A stretch of 64,000 bases of DNA, taken from NCBI RefSeq assembly GCF_003313335.1, contig NZ_QMHP01000003.1, positions 310,001 through 374,000 on the forward strand, written 5' to 3'. Source of the stretch: Pedobacter zeaxanthinifaciens (GTDB lineage Bacteria > Bacteroidota > Bacteroidia > Sphingobacteriales > Sphingobacteriaceae). Of the stretch, positions 53,434-62,521 are shown piece by piece (within the stretch, counting starts at the first letter, position 1; each line of letters begins with the position of its first letter). The position numbers and the translations under genes were made by a program. The notes beneath the pieces were generated by a model that worked only from the letters and a program-made list of their open reading frames with translations, was not told the origin of the DNA and searched no databases.

Positions 53434-54348
53434 TTAATTTACAATAACGAAGTATTGAAATGCTCCACTTGCACTGAATTTGAACGCATACCTTGAACTG
53501 TTAACCGTTACCAATACTACATAATCCTGTACAGTTCCGGCCTTGCTTAGCACATAAGCTTTGTTGAACACATAAGCTGGATATGTTGTCGAAAGGTAGT
53601 TGGTAATGGCCGTTGGCAAGTTAGCCTGCAAAACCTCCGTCCTGATACCTTTCACATTATCAACAGCAACTCTCTTTAACAAGGTTCCCTGTTTGCTAAT
53701 TGCAGTGGCAAAAAGGCCGTTATTTTTACTTAGCAGCACATATACGCTATCTTTGGTTACCTGTGCATGCAAAAGCGTATCACTAGGATAGGTAGTAATG
53801 AATATTGATTTTACCGCAGCCGGCAAAGCCGATAAAGCAATGGTATCGCGGTGCTTACCGTCCCTGTGATCGAAGCGACCACCATCGTGCCAGCCTCTAC
53901 CTTTAAGATCCCTACCCTCACGCTGTTCAAGTACCTTTACAAATACCCCTGACGCATCAAATTTTAAGCCTATCGGTTTGTCGTTGAACTTAATTACTAC
54001 CACATACGCTGTACCTGCATTATCGGTAATTTTAAAGGCTTTTTTAAAAATATAAGAGGCGTAATTTGCTTGTAGATAAGCACCTACAGCGCTTGGAAGA
54101 GCAGCAAAGGCCACGGTGTCTCTTTTTACTTTGCCACTAAAACACCCTACCAAATACAGGCTATCGCCGGGCGCTGTTGCTGCCGTGGAAATTAAAGAGC
54201 TAATTGAGATAGCGCCCGTTGCACTAATGGTTGCTGCGTTCGGCGCCATCGTGTCGTCGGTATTATTGTCGGCACTTTTTTTACAGGCAAACAAACTTGT
54301 GCACAAAAATAAAACGCACAAAAACAGTTGATTTAATTTCGATTTCAT
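53434..54348 (-). CDS. lipoprotein with three PepSY-like repeats
   Basis: 304 residues; lipoprotein signal (LFLCTSLFAC). The mature chain has three similar ~75-residue repeats: each starts with a leucine-rich LPSAVGAYLQANY / LPAAVKSIFITTY / LPTAITNYLSTTY helix, followed by strands such as AYVVVIKFNDKPIGLKFDASGVF. This is the pattern of PepSY-like (PF11396) domains, which often occur in envelope stress or two-component regulated proteins. A 21-bp-spaced direct repeat typical of LytTR binding lies about 80 bp upstream. Confidence 0.8.
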   Translation of the reverse strand: MKSKLNQLFLCVLFLCTSLFACKKSADNNTDDTMAPNAATISATGAISISSLISTAATAPGDSLYLVGCFSGKVKRDTVAFAALPSAVGAYLQANYASYIFKKAFKITDNAGTAYVVVIKFNDKPIGLKFDASGVFVKVLEQREGRDLKGRGWHDGGRFDHRDGKHRDTIALSALPAAVKSIFITTYPSDTLLHAQVTKDSVYVLLSKNNGLFATAISKQGTLLKRVAVDNVKGIRTEVLQANLPTAITNYLSTTYPAYVFNKAYVLSKAGTVQDYVVLVTVNSSRYAFKFSASGAFQYFVIVN

Positions 54349-54427
54349 GGTTATAGAAGATTTAGGTTAAAAATTTTTGGTTATATAGACACAAATAAGA
54401 GCGAAAAGTAAAATCGATTTTTTGAAG

Positions 54428-54457
54428 TATCGACAAAAATGAGCAATGTATCGACAA
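54428..54457. promoter_or_regulatory. LytTR-type direct repeat upstream of PepSY-like gene
   Basis: TATCGACAA occurs at 54428-54436 and again at 54449-54457: 9-bp repeats with a 12-bp spacer. This 21-bp period is the classical geometry for LytTR domain regulators. It lies about 28 bp upstream of a TTATTTG box (minus strand, near 54400-54393), where an activator would sit. Confidence 0.6.
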
Positions 54458-54530
54458 AAACGACCGCAAAAGCTTGTTACTGATACTTTTAGCAGGTTGT
54501 ACAGATTCAAATTGCGCTGTAATTAGCCGC

Positions 54531-54570
54531 AAACAAAAAGCCCCAACTGCTTTCACAATTGGGGCTTGGT
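54531..54570 (-). terminator. intrinsic terminator of secA
   Basis: The minus-strand stem AAGCCCCAA / TTGGGGCTT is followed by TTTTTGTTT. Between it and the secA stop lies another perfect hairpin (54577-54609). Confidence 0.85.
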
Positions 54571-54576
54571 TGCTTT

Positions 54577-54609
54577 AAACTTACGAAGTTTTTGAAACTT
54601 CGTAAGTTT
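54577..54609. repeat. 15-bp perfect hairpin at secA 3' end
   Basis: AAACTTACGAAGTTT and its exact complement are separated by TTG. It lies directly after the secA stop, and probably protects the mRNA end or belongs to a dispersed palindrome family. Confidence 0.7.
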
Positions 54610-54614
54610 TCGCA

Positions 54615-57600
54615 CTATGCGTTTGCGCCGTGGCAGTTCTTGAACTTCTTGCCACTTCCGCAAGGGCAAGGTTCGTTTCTGCCAATAGTTGCTTCTTTTC
54701 TAATTGGCTGTAAAGGCTGAGGTTCGCGGGTGTCGCCAACCAAATCCAAATCAGAATGCTGATCGCCGTACTCCTGCTTTGTAGTTTGCAATTTAGGCTG
54801 AGGCTTTGGTGCCACTGCTTCTCTCACTTGCTCTGGCTCCTGTTGCACAGGGATACCACCTTTAAACAAGAAGCTCACCACTTCCTTATTCACCACACTT
54901 AGCATGCCTTTAAACAGGTTAAATGCTTCCATTTTATAGATGATCAAAGGATCTTTCTGCTCATAAACCGCATTTTGCACCGATTGCTTCAGCTCATCCA
55001 TTTCACGTAAATGCTCTTTCCAACTATCATCAATTAAAGCCAAAACAATGGTTTTTTCGAAAGCTTTAGTAATTTCCTTACCGTTGTTTTCAATTGCTTT
55101 CTTCAGCTCAACCGGCACCTGAATGTGGCGCATACCATCAGTAAATGGCACTACAATTTGCTCAATCACATCGCCCCTATCAGCAAATACCTGCTTTAAC
55201 ACTGGCATTGCTTGGTTTACTACCGCTTCCGATTTACGGATGTAGAAATTGGTTACCTCATCAAACAATTTATCCGTTAAATCATGGATCTTTTTGCTAT
55301 TGAACTCTTGCTCCGAAATTTCAGTATCAACCGAGAAGTTCCTAATAACCTCTAGCTTGAAGCCTTCGTAGTTGGTGCTCTCTTTGTATTCAGTTACAAT
55401 ATCTTCGGCTACGTCGAAAATCATATTGTTCATGTCTACATCTAAACGCTCACCGAAAAGTGCATTACGGCGTTTTGAATAGATTACAGTACGCTGAGAG
55501 TTCATCACATCATCATACTCTAGCAAACGTTTACGTACACCAAAGTTATTCTCTTCTACTTTTTTCTGTGCTCTTTCGATAGAGTTGGTAATCATAGAAT
55601 GTTGGATCACCTCTCCCTCTTCGATACCCATACGAACCATGATGTTAGAGATACGCTCAGAACCGAATAAACGCATCAAGTTATCTTCCAACGACACGAA
55701 GAATTGCGAAGTTCCTGGATCACCCTGACGACCAGCACGACCACGCAACTGCCTATCTACACGGCGAGACTCGTGACGCTCAGTACCAATGATGGCTAAA
55801 CCTCCAGCTTCTTTTACACCTGGGCCTAATTTGATATCGGTACCACGACCAGCCATGTTGGTAGCAATGGTTACCTGACCTGGCTGACCAGCTTCTGCCA
55901 CAATATCAGCCTCCCTTTGGTGCATTTTAGCGTTCAATACATTGTGTTTGATACCACGGAGTTTCAACATACGGCTTAATAGCTCCGAAATTTCAACTGA
56001 CGTGGTACCTACCAATACTGGACGGCCTGCCTCCGTTAACTTTACAATTTCTTCTGCTACGGCATTGTATTTTTCTCTTACGGTACGATAAACATAATCC
56101 TGCGCATCAATCCTAGAGATTTTTCTGTTAGTAGGAATTTCTACCACATCTAACTTATAGATTGACCAAAACTCGCCAGCTTCTGTAGTTGCTGTACCCG
56201 TCATACCGCAAAGTTTGTGGTACATACGGAAGTAGTTCTGCAACGTAATGGTAGCGTAAGTTTGTGAAGCATCTTCTACTTTCACATTCTCTTTGGCCTC
56301 AATAGCTTGGTGCAAACCATCCGAGTAACGGCGGCCTTCCATGATACGACCAGTTTGCTCATCAACAATTTTCACTTTACCTTCATCAATGATGTATTCA
56401 ACATCTTTTTCAAATAAAGTGTAAGCTTTTAATAGCTGATTGATAGAGTGTACACGTTCCGCTTTTACAGAGTAATCACGCATTAAAGCATCTTTTTGAG
56501 CAATTTTCTCTTCGCTGCTTAAGCTCGATTTTTCTATTTCGGCAATTTCAGTACCTACATCCGGCAATACGAAGAAACTTGGATCTTCACCGGTTTGGGT
56601 AATCAATTCAATCCCTTTTTCGGTTAGCTCAACCTGATTGTTTTTCTCGTCAATATGGAAATACAATTCGGCATCAACCTTAGGCATATTTTTAGATTGA
56701 TCCGCCATGTAGTAGTTTTCGGTTTTCAACAAGGTTTGCTTGTTGTTGCCTTCGCTCAAAAACTTAATTAATGCTTTATTTTTAGGCAAACCACGATGAG
56801 CACGTAACAAAGCCAAACCACCTTCACCTTCTTCGGTTCCTACATTACCGCTATTAATTAAATTTTTTGCTGCATTTAATGCCGATTGAACAAAGGTTTT
56901 TTGTGCATTTACCAAACGTTCAATACGTGGTTTTAACTCGTGAAATTCGTGTTGATCACCAAATGGCACCGGACCAGAAATGATTAACGGTGTACGGGCA
57001 TCATCAATCAATACTGAATCGACCTCATCCACCATAGCAAAGTGTAACCTACGTTGTACCAACTGATCTGGCGTTTGCGACATATTGTCACGCAAGTAAT
57101 CAAAACCAAACTCATTATTGGTACCATAGGTGATATCCGCCAAATAAGCTTTTCTACGTTCTTCCGAGTTAGGTTGGTGTTTATCAATACAATCTACACT
57201 TAAACCATGAAATTCGAACAAAGGACCGTTCCACTCACTATCACGACGGGCCAAATAATCGTTCACCGTTACAATATGTACCCCTTGACCAGCTAAGGCA
57301 TTTAAGTAAGCTGGCAAAGTACTCACTAATGTTTTACCTTCACCGGTTGCCATCTCAGCAATTTTACCGCTGTGTAGTACCATACCACCAATCAACTGTA
57401 CATCGTAGTGTACCATATTCCAGGCAACTTCAGTTCCGGCAGCTTCCCATTTGTTGGCCCATAATGCTTTGTCGCCAACAATTTTAACGTTGTTCTTTTT
57501 GGTAGCTAATTCTCTATCAAATGCGGTAGCGGTAACTTCTAAAGTTTCGTTTTCGCTTAATCTGCGTGATGTTTCTTTTACTACAGCAAAAGCTTGAGGC

Positions 57601-57920
57601 AAAATTTGTTGCAATACTTTTTCCAACTCTACATTGCGCTCTTTACCTAAAGCATCAACCTCGTCGTATAAATTGGTTTTCTCTTGTAAAGAAAGCTCCG
57701 GGCTCTCGGCCTTTGCTTTCAAATCGCTGATTTTTTGATCGATATCAGCTAAAGCAGTTGCAATAGTTGCTTTAAATTCAAGTGTTTTATTTCTTATTTC
57801 ATCATTAGTTAACGATGATAATTTGATATATTCTTCATTAATTTGAGCTACAATAGGCTGTAGCGCTTTAATGTCTCTTTCTGATTTGCTTCCAAATATC
57901 TTGGCTAAAAATCCTAACAT
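54615..57920 (-). CDS. secA: preprotein translocase subunit SecA
   Basis: SecA is the ATPase that pushes unfolded preproteins through SecYEG. 1101 residues, long but usual for Bacteroidota because of insertions in the N-terminal part (about residues 30-110 and 330-430). Motifs: Walker [13 protein letters not shown] near residue 194, [15 protein letters not shown] near residue 296, GRGTDI near residue 718 and [14 protein letters not shown] near residue 753, and a C-terminal zinc-binding [13 protein letters not shown]. The start follows a stretch of GAAGTC/CGAAGTC words and no clear Shine-Dalgarno. Confidence 0.97.
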   Translation of the reverse strand: MLGFLAKIFGSKSERDIKALQPIVAQINEEYIKLSSLTNDEIRNKTLEFKATIATALADIDQKISDLKAKAESPELSLQEKTNLYDEVDALGKERNVELEKVLQQILPQAFAVVKETSRRLSENETLEVTATAFDRELATKKNNVKIVGDKALWANKWEAAGTEVAWNMVHYDVQLIGGMVLHSGKIAEMATGEGKTLVSTLPAYLNALAGQGVHIVTVNDYLARRDSEWNGPLFEFHGLSVDCIDKHQPNSEERRKAYLADITYGTNNEFGFDYLRDNMSQTPDQLVQRRLHFAMVDEVDSVLIDDARTPLIISGPVPFGDQHEFHELKPRIERLVNAQKTFVQSALNAAKNLINSGNVGTEEGEGGLALLRAHRGLPKNKALIKFLSEGNNKQTLLKTENYYMADQSKNMPKVDAELYFHIDEKNNQVELTEKGIELITQTGEDPSFFVLPDVGTEIAEIEKSSLSSEEKIAQKDALMRDYSVKAERVHSINQLLKAYTLFEKDVEYIIDEGKVKIVDEQTGRIMEGRRYSDGLHQAIEAKENVKVEDASQTYATITLQNYFRMYHKLCGMTGTATTEAGEFWSIYKLDVVEIPTNRKISRIDAQDYVYRTVREKYNAVAEEIVKLTEAGRPVLVGTTSVEISELLSRMLKLRGIKHNVLNAKMHQREADIVAEAGQPGQVTIATNMAGRGTDIKLGPGVKEAGGLAIIGTERHESRRVDRQLRGRAGRQGDPGTSQFFVSLEDNLMRLFGSERISNIMVRMGIEEGEVIQHSMITNSIERAQKKVEENNFGVRKRLLEYDDVMNSQRTVIYSKRRNALFGERLDVDMNNMIFDVAEDIVTEYKESTNYEGFKLEVIRNFSVDTEISEQEFNSKKIHDLTDKLFDEVTNFYIRKSEAVVNQAMPVLKQVFADRGDVIEQIVVPFTDGMRHIQVPVELKKAIENNGKEITKAFEKTIVLALIDDSWKEHLREMDELKQSVQNAVYEQKDPLIIYKMEAFNLFKGMLSVVNKEVVSFLFKGGIPVQQEPEQVREAVAPKPQPKLQTTKQEYGDQHSDLDLVGDTREPQPLQPIRKEATIGRNEPCPCGSGKKFKNCHGANA

Positions 57921-58153
57921 GTTATGATTGTTTTTTGGTCTGAAGTCGGATGTCCGAAGTCAGATGATAATATATTTAATTAGTGTACTCTTGTTCTTAC
58001 GATTCAAAAAAACTCATTTTCTTTCGATATCGGTCTTCAAACTTCCCACTCTACACAACAACCAAGCCATTAATCATAGTATGACAACTTGACTTTGTAG
58101 TATTTTAACGGCAAACTTTCGAACTTCCGATATCGGACATTGGACTTTTTAAA

Positions 58154-58456
58154 CTAGGGGCTATTGTTTCGAGGATTTTCTACTACTGCCGAAAAAAGTG
58201 CCGGTTGGTTGGCAACGTTATATTTCGAACAGCTTTTAGCAGAAATAACACCTATGGCGCTTAACTGATTATTGGAAAGGATGAAATGAGGTAAATCTTG
58301 AGCATCTTGCACTGCTCTCACAGCCGATTGCTCGTTACTAGTTTGTGTTTTCGCACAATACCTTTCGGTTAAATAGCGAAGCCCTTCCACACGGTCGGCT
58401 TTGGCCAAGTGCGAAAGACTAAAAAACACTAAAGATATGGTAACAAGGTGCCTCAT
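58154..58456 (-). CDS. small secreted hypothetical protein
   Basis: A 100-residue ORF with a signal-like N-terminus (VTISLVFFSLSHLAKA). The remaining ~80 residues contain two Cys and no recognisable motif; the C-terminus is NPRNNSP. It lies between secA and the LytS-like kinase gene, with a 233-bp gap on the secA side made of low-complexity CGAAGTC / TCGGA words. A real small secreted protein is plausible, but I cannot exclude a chance ORF. Confidence 0.45.
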   Translation of the reverse strand: MRHLVTISLVFFSLSHLAKADRVEGLRYLTERYCAKTQTSNEQSAVRAVQDAQDLPHFILSNNQLSAIGVISAKSCSKYNVANQPALFSAVVENPRNNSP

Positions 58457-58611
58457 TATTCGGGCAAATCTAGTTTTAATCTTTTATATACCGAAATTTG
58501 ATTTGGAAGTACCCCTATCTCCGCCTAAAAAAGTAGAAATTTCATCTATACAAATCCACCACTTAACGATACTTTTTAAATTAATTAACTTTTACTAGCT
58601 TGCTTTGGCGT

Positions 58612-59688
58612 ATGTTACATCAATTAAGGCTTCAACAAGTGTTACAGGTATTGGCCGCATTGTCATTACTATTACTTCCGCTATTATTTTTTTACGGACA
58701 AAATCAGAGATATAACTTTAATACTATTGTACTGGTAAAATACATTGGATTTTGCTTGGTTTTTGGTGGCATTTACTTCTTTCATTCCTACTTTCTGTTT
58801 CCTAAGCTCTACGCTGAGAAAAAACTGCTGGCCTACATTGCATGCCTTATCGTAATCTTAGCTGTAATTGTAGCTATCCGCCCATTTGATTATTTCATTG
58901 CCAAGTCTGGAAATCCGCCACCACCATTACAACCTCATAAATTTGACCACCCTCCGCACCGCAATGAGCATGGACCAAAGCAGGGCGGCCCGCTGATAGA
59001 TATTATTAGCGTTTTTATTTTTTTCATCATCATTATATTAGATGTTAGTAAAGCTACCAACAAACAATTGCGGCTAACTACAGAAAGAGCTTTAAAAGCC
59101 GAAGCCGAAAAAGCGCATGCAGAACTTTCTTTTTTAAAAGCGCAGGTAAATCCCCATTTCCTTTTCAACATACTCAACAACATTTATACGTTGGCCGTTA
59201 TTAAGGATGAAAACACTGCGCCATCCATCATGAAGCTATCAAACATGATGCGATATTTAACCGATCAGGGCGGTAATGACGAGGTTGATTTAGAAGAAGA
59301 AATTACCTGCATGAGCGATTATATTGACCTACAACGGTTACGCCTTACCCAAAAAACAAATTTAATTTACGAAGTAACCGGCGACCCCAGTCAAAAGAAA
59401 ATTGCACCGCTGATATTGATGGCCTTTGTTGAAAATGTATTTAAGTATGGGATTAGCAACCACAAAAAAAATCAATTGGTAATTAAGCTTTTCATAGAGC
59501 AAACTTTTGTTAACCTTTATTGCGAAAACACCATAAATCCTGAAAAGAAGACAGAAAAACGAACAGGCATTGGCTTGGAAAACACTAAAAAAAGGCTAGG
59601 CTATCTTTATCCAAACCGGCATATATTAGAGGTCACAAATGATCAAAAAGTGTTTAAAATTAACCTAACCATTCATCTTAATTCATGA
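58612..59688 (+). CDS. LytS/YehU-type sensor histidine kinase
   Basis: A 358-residue inner-membrane sensor kinase with four transmembrane segments (about residues 10-30, 43-68, 74-95 and 128-148) and a periplasmic His/Pro-rich stretch (PPPPLQPHKFDHPPHRNEHG). The His_kinase domain has the phospho-acceptor in QVNPHFLFNILNN near residue 184, the N box AFVENVFKYGI near residue 268 and G box RTGIGLENTKKRL near residue 322. I prefer the ATG at 58612 to the TTG at 58600. The next gene starts 4 bp before the stop, so kinase and regulator are coupled. Confidence 0.93.
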   Translation: MLHQLRLQQVLQVLAALSLLLLPLLFFYGQNQRYNFNTIVLVKYIGFCLVFGGIYFFHSYFLFPKLYAEKKLLAYIACLIVILAVIVAIRPFDYFIAKSGNPPPPLQPHKFDHPPHRNEHGPKQGGPLIDIISVFIFFIIIILDVSKATNKQLRLTTERALKAEAEKAHAELSFLKAQVNPHFLFNILNNIYTLAVIKDENTAPSIMKLSNMMRYLTDQGGNDEVDLEEEITCMSDYIDLQRLRLTQKTNLIYEVTGDPSQKKIAPLILMAFVENVFKYGISNHKKNQLVIKLFIEQTFVNLYCENTINPEKKTEKRTGIGLENTKKRLGYLYPNRHILEVTNDQKVFKINLTIHLNS

Positions 59689-60395
59689 AAAAAATAAAGT
59701 GTATTGCTATAGATGATGAACCTTTAGCCTTAGCGTTAATTAAAACTTATGTTGATGCTACTGAACATTTACAACTGATAGGAACTTTTGAAGACGCCAT
59801 TGCAGCAGCTGAACACCTGAACCAGTTTCCTATTGACCTGCTTTTTTTGGACATCAATATGCCCGATATTACCGGTATTGATCTATTCAAATCTTTGAAG
59901 GTGAAGCCGATGGTGATTTTTACTACCGCATATAAAAACTTTGCGTTTGAAGGGTTCGAATTAAATGCTATCGATTACTTATTGAAACCTATTGATTATA
60001 TCCGTTTCAAAAAAGCGGTGCATAAAGCGATAGATTATCATCAATATCAAACAAAAAAAAGTGTTGAAATGCCAGATGAGTACTTGTTCGTTTATGCTGA
60101 ATATAAACTCATTAAAATAGAGGTTAAAGAAATTTTGTATTTGGAAAGCTTAGAAGATTATGTAAAAATCCATTTGATTAGTGGTAAAATGATCATGACC
60201 TTAACTACCTTAAAAAAACTGATAGAAAAATTACCTGCAGATAAGTTCAAACGCATACACAGAAGCTATGTTGTAGCTATTAAAGGCGTGCAACAGGTAG
60301 CTAATCGCAAAGCTTACCTCAATAACGATTTTTCTCTTCCAATAAGCGATACTTATATTTCGTTTATCCATGATTGGAAAAATGGTGAGCTTTAA
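59685..60395 (+). CDS. LytTR-family response regulator
   Basis: 236 residues: an N-terminal receiver (phospho-Asp in LLFLDINMPD near residue 56, Thr in FTTAYKNFAFEGF, Lys in YLLKPIDY) and a C-terminal LytTR DNA-binding domain (about 140-236, ILYLESLEDYVKIHLISG, FKRIHRSYVVA). It overlaps the kinase gene by 4 bp (ATGA). Members bind 9-bp direct repeats 21 bp apart. Two such sites are seen near here: 60418-60449, just downstream, and 54428-54457. Confidence 0.94.
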   Translation: MKKIKCIAIDDEPLALALIKTYVDATEHLQLIGTFEDAIAAAEHLNQFPIDLLFLDINMPDITGIDLFKSLKVKPMVIFTTAYKNFAFEGFELNAIDYLLKPIDYIRFKKAVHKAIDYHQYQTKKSVEMPDEYLFVYAEYKLIKIEVKEILYLESLEDYVKIHLISGKMIMTLTTLKKLIEKLPADKFKRIHRSYVVAIKGVQQVANRKAYLNNDFSLPISDTYISFIHDWKNGEL

Positions 60396-60417
60396 CATTA
60401 CTTAACACTGCCGAGGC

Positions 60418-60449
60418 TTGTCGGCACAAAGCGAGCGATAATCGACACA
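60418..60449. promoter_or_regulatory. candidate LytTR-type direct repeat upstream of intradiol-dioxygenase gene
   Basis: TCGGCACA (60421) and TCGACACA (60442) are exactly 21 bp apart, and the first is also readable as TTGTCGGCA like the TTGTCGATA pair at 54457-54428. It lies between the LytTR regulator gene and the 60511 gene. A third TCGACA at 60481 is 39 bp further on, off the 21-bp phase. Confidence 0.5.
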
Positions 60450-60510
60450 TTTTTGCTACAATCAATCCCAAATTCCATCTTCGACAAGTGTTTCACCCAA
60501 GCTATTGAAC

Positions 60511-61227
60511 ATGGAAAGAAAAAATTTTTTAAGGAGTTTATTAATTGGAGCAGTTAGTACACCCGTTATTATGGACGCCTGCAAAAAATCTTCGGATACA
60601 GCAGCAACAACTACCACTGCCACCGGTGGCTCATCAACTGGTAATTGTGTGGTAGCTCCCACAGAAACCGAAGGCCCATTTCCAACAAAGGCACCAGCCT
60701 CTTATGTTAGGAGCGACATTACCGACGGCCGATCGGGCTATAAACTAACAGCCAAAATTACCATTGGCAACAGCAACAATAATTGCAATGCCTTAGCGGG
60801 TGCCATTGTTGACATTTGGCATTGTGACGCTGAAGGTAACTACTCAGAGTACGGCGGTACAGGAATGCAATCTACCAACTACCAGTCGGTTCACTTTTTA
60901 AGGGGCCGACAAACCACTGATGCCAACGGATTAGTAACGTTTACCACCATTTTCCCGGGCTGGTACAGTGGAAGAGCAACACATATTCACGTACATGTTT
61001 ACAACGCAGCTGGCACCTCGTTAAAGATTACTCAAATTGCCTTTCCTGAAGGTAGCGGTTCGGCAGTGGCTTTGGTTAATGGCTACTCAAAAGGAATGAG
61101 CGGTTACACCTACAACAAAAGCGACAATATTTTCAGCGATGACTCTACCGGGATTGAAATTGCTACTATTACCGGAAGCCTATCTGCAGGTTTTGAACTG
61201 AAAATGCAAATAAGCGTACCGGCATAG
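60511..61227 (+). CDS. intradiol ring-cleavage dioxygenase-like protein
   Basis: 238 residues from the ATG at 60511, with a Tat-like/lipoprotein-like N-terminus (ERKNFLRSLLIGAV, then MDACKK). The fold is intradiol dioxygenase: ETEGPFPTKAP near residue 50, DIWHCDAEGNYSEYG near residue 105 and FPGWYSGRATHIHVHVY near residue 150. The Tyr/His/His iron ligands appear to be present (Tyr in APASY and PGWY, His in THIHVH). It may cleave catechol-like compounds in the envelope, though extracytoplasmic members have unclear substrates. A LytTR-type site lies upstream. Confidence 0.85.
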   Translation: MERKNFLRSLLIGAVSTPVIMDACKKSSDTAATTTTATGGSSTGNCVVAPTETEGPFPTKAPASYVRSDITDGRSGYKLTAKITIGNSNNNCNALAGAIVDIWHCDAEGNYSEYGGTGMQSTNYQSVHFLRGRQTTDANGLVTFTTIFPGWYSGRATHIHVHVYNAAGTSLKITQIAFPEGSGSAVALVNGYSKGMSGYTYNKSDNIFSDDSTGIEIATITGSLSAGFELKMQISVPA

Positions 61228-61286
61228 CAAAATATTTTAATGAATGGGTTAGCCACTTAGCTATGCCCATTTTTAACGTTTGAAAT

Positions 61287-61796
61287 ATGGAAAAGAGCAG
61301 CATCATAACCCTGTGTTACCGTAAAATCATCACCATCAACAACGAAAAACCTTGGGATCAACTGGTTTTTAAAGACTCGTACGCCGAACTTAAAATGCAG
61401 GCACAGTATTATAATGCTAAAAATGAATTTCGCACTTTTTCGCAACTGCTTCAACATGCTCCAAATGCACAGCAACTGCATTTTTTAACCAGTGCTGCCG
61501 TTACACCTTACCTCAGCCAGCTTAACGCCACCATGCCTGATATCAGCAATAACTTAGGCAGGCTTTTTTTAAAATTTAAGTCGTTCCGATTTGAAATCAT
61601 CAACTCCGATTTCAATGATATAGAAAAGCACAGCGTTGCCATTAACTTTTTTAGCGAAGAGCTTTATCTCTTAAATCAAATTGGTAGCTACCTATTAACC
61701 ACTACCGTAAATAGCGAAACAGATGAAAACGGCGCTATGCCAACCGAATTGTTCAACATTCCTCCATTTTTGAGCATTTGTAACATTAAACTATGA
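61287..61796 (+). CDS. hypothetical protein coupled to a cupin-like gene
   Basis: A 169-residue cytoplasmic protein of no known family: no signal peptide, no membrane segment, mixed helix/strand (LEFKSFRFEIINSD-like region near residue 105). The stop overlaps the ATG of the next gene (ATGATG at 61793), which implies translational coupling and a joint function with the cupin-like protein. It starts 60 bp after the intradiol-dioxygenase gene. Confidence 0.75.
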   Translation: MEKSSIITLCYRKIITINNEKPWDQLVFKDSYAELKMQAQYYNAKNEFRTFSQLLQHAPNAQQLHFLTSAAVTPYLSQLNATMPDISNNLGRLFLKFKSFRFEIINSDFNDIEKHSVAINFFSEELYLLNQIGSYLLTTTVNSETDENGAMPTELFNIPPFLSICNIKL

Positions 61797-62470
61797 TGAC
61801 CATATCACCAGGCACTATTTTTCTCGCAGATCAACGAACTTTAGTGGAAAATCAACAGCTAAGGAAATTTAGTGCATTTCGTTCTTTTAAAACCAATGGT
61901 AATGCTGCCACAGGTTTATATCTGTTTAACGATGAAATGTTGGCACCCAACGCAACCAGCGGGTTTTACACCGAGCAACCGGGTTTCCTTATCCTAATTC
62001 CAATCACCGGAACTATCAATTATTTCGATGACAAAGAAAATGATACCGAGGTGGAAGTTGGAGAAGGCCTGATGATTTTTTTGGAAAGCAACACTTTTGT
62101 TAAACTTACCAATCCTTATGAAACAGAAGTGATCAGTTATTTAGTTATTTGCATCAAACAAAAACAGTTAGAGCCTAGCTCGCCAGTTTTCTTTACTGTC
62201 GACCTATCTAAGCAAAACACCTTCTCTACGCTAAGTCCAGACGCTGCACCTTTCAAAATCTGCATGGCGCAATTTACTGGCCGCGGAGAAAACGAATACC
62301 TGCTCAATCAACGCCAAACCTTTTACGTGTATGTGCTGGCAGGCGCTTTCGAAATTGAGGGCAGGCTATTACACGATAGGGATGGACTTTGTTTATGGCA
62401 TACCGAAAAAGTAGAGATGGAAGCGCTGAGTAACCATGCCACTATCATCACGGTCGAATTGCCAACTTAG
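61793..62470 (+). CDS. cupin-fold, pirin-like protein
   Basis: 225 residues that look like a bicupin: a first barrel with LAPNATSGFYTEQPGFLILIPI and EVEVGEGLMIFLESNTFV, and a second with QRQTFYVYVLAGAFEIEGRLLHDRDGLCLW. The general layout (N-terminal long strand region, then GEG/ALP-like turn) is that of pirin-related proteins, but the metal-binding His pair of pirins is not evident, so a ligand-binding rather than enzymatic role is possible. It overlaps the preceding gene by 4 bp and lies 51 bp upstream of purD. Confidence 0.6.
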   Translation: MMTISPGTIFLADQRTLVENQQLRKFSAFRSFKTNGNAATGLYLFNDEMLAPNATSGFYTEQPGFLILIPITGTINYFDDKENDTEVEVGEGLMIFLESNTFVKLTNPYETEVISYLVICIKQKQLEPSSPVFFTVDLSKQNTFSTLSPDAAPFKICMAQFTGRGENEYLLNQRQTFYVYVLAGAFEIEGRLLHDRDGLCLWHTEKVEMEALSNHATIITVELPT

Positions 62471-62509
62471 CTTATTTCATATTTTATCTGCCTCATCCGC
62501 AGAAAGCAA

Positions 62510-62517
62510 TATCTTTG
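62510..62517 (+). promoter_or_regulatory. -7 box abutting purD start
   Basis: TATCTTTG ends 4 nt before the ATG at 62522. It matches TAnnTTTG. No clear -33 TTG is at the normal distance. Confidence 0.4.
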
Positions 62518-62521
62518 CGGT

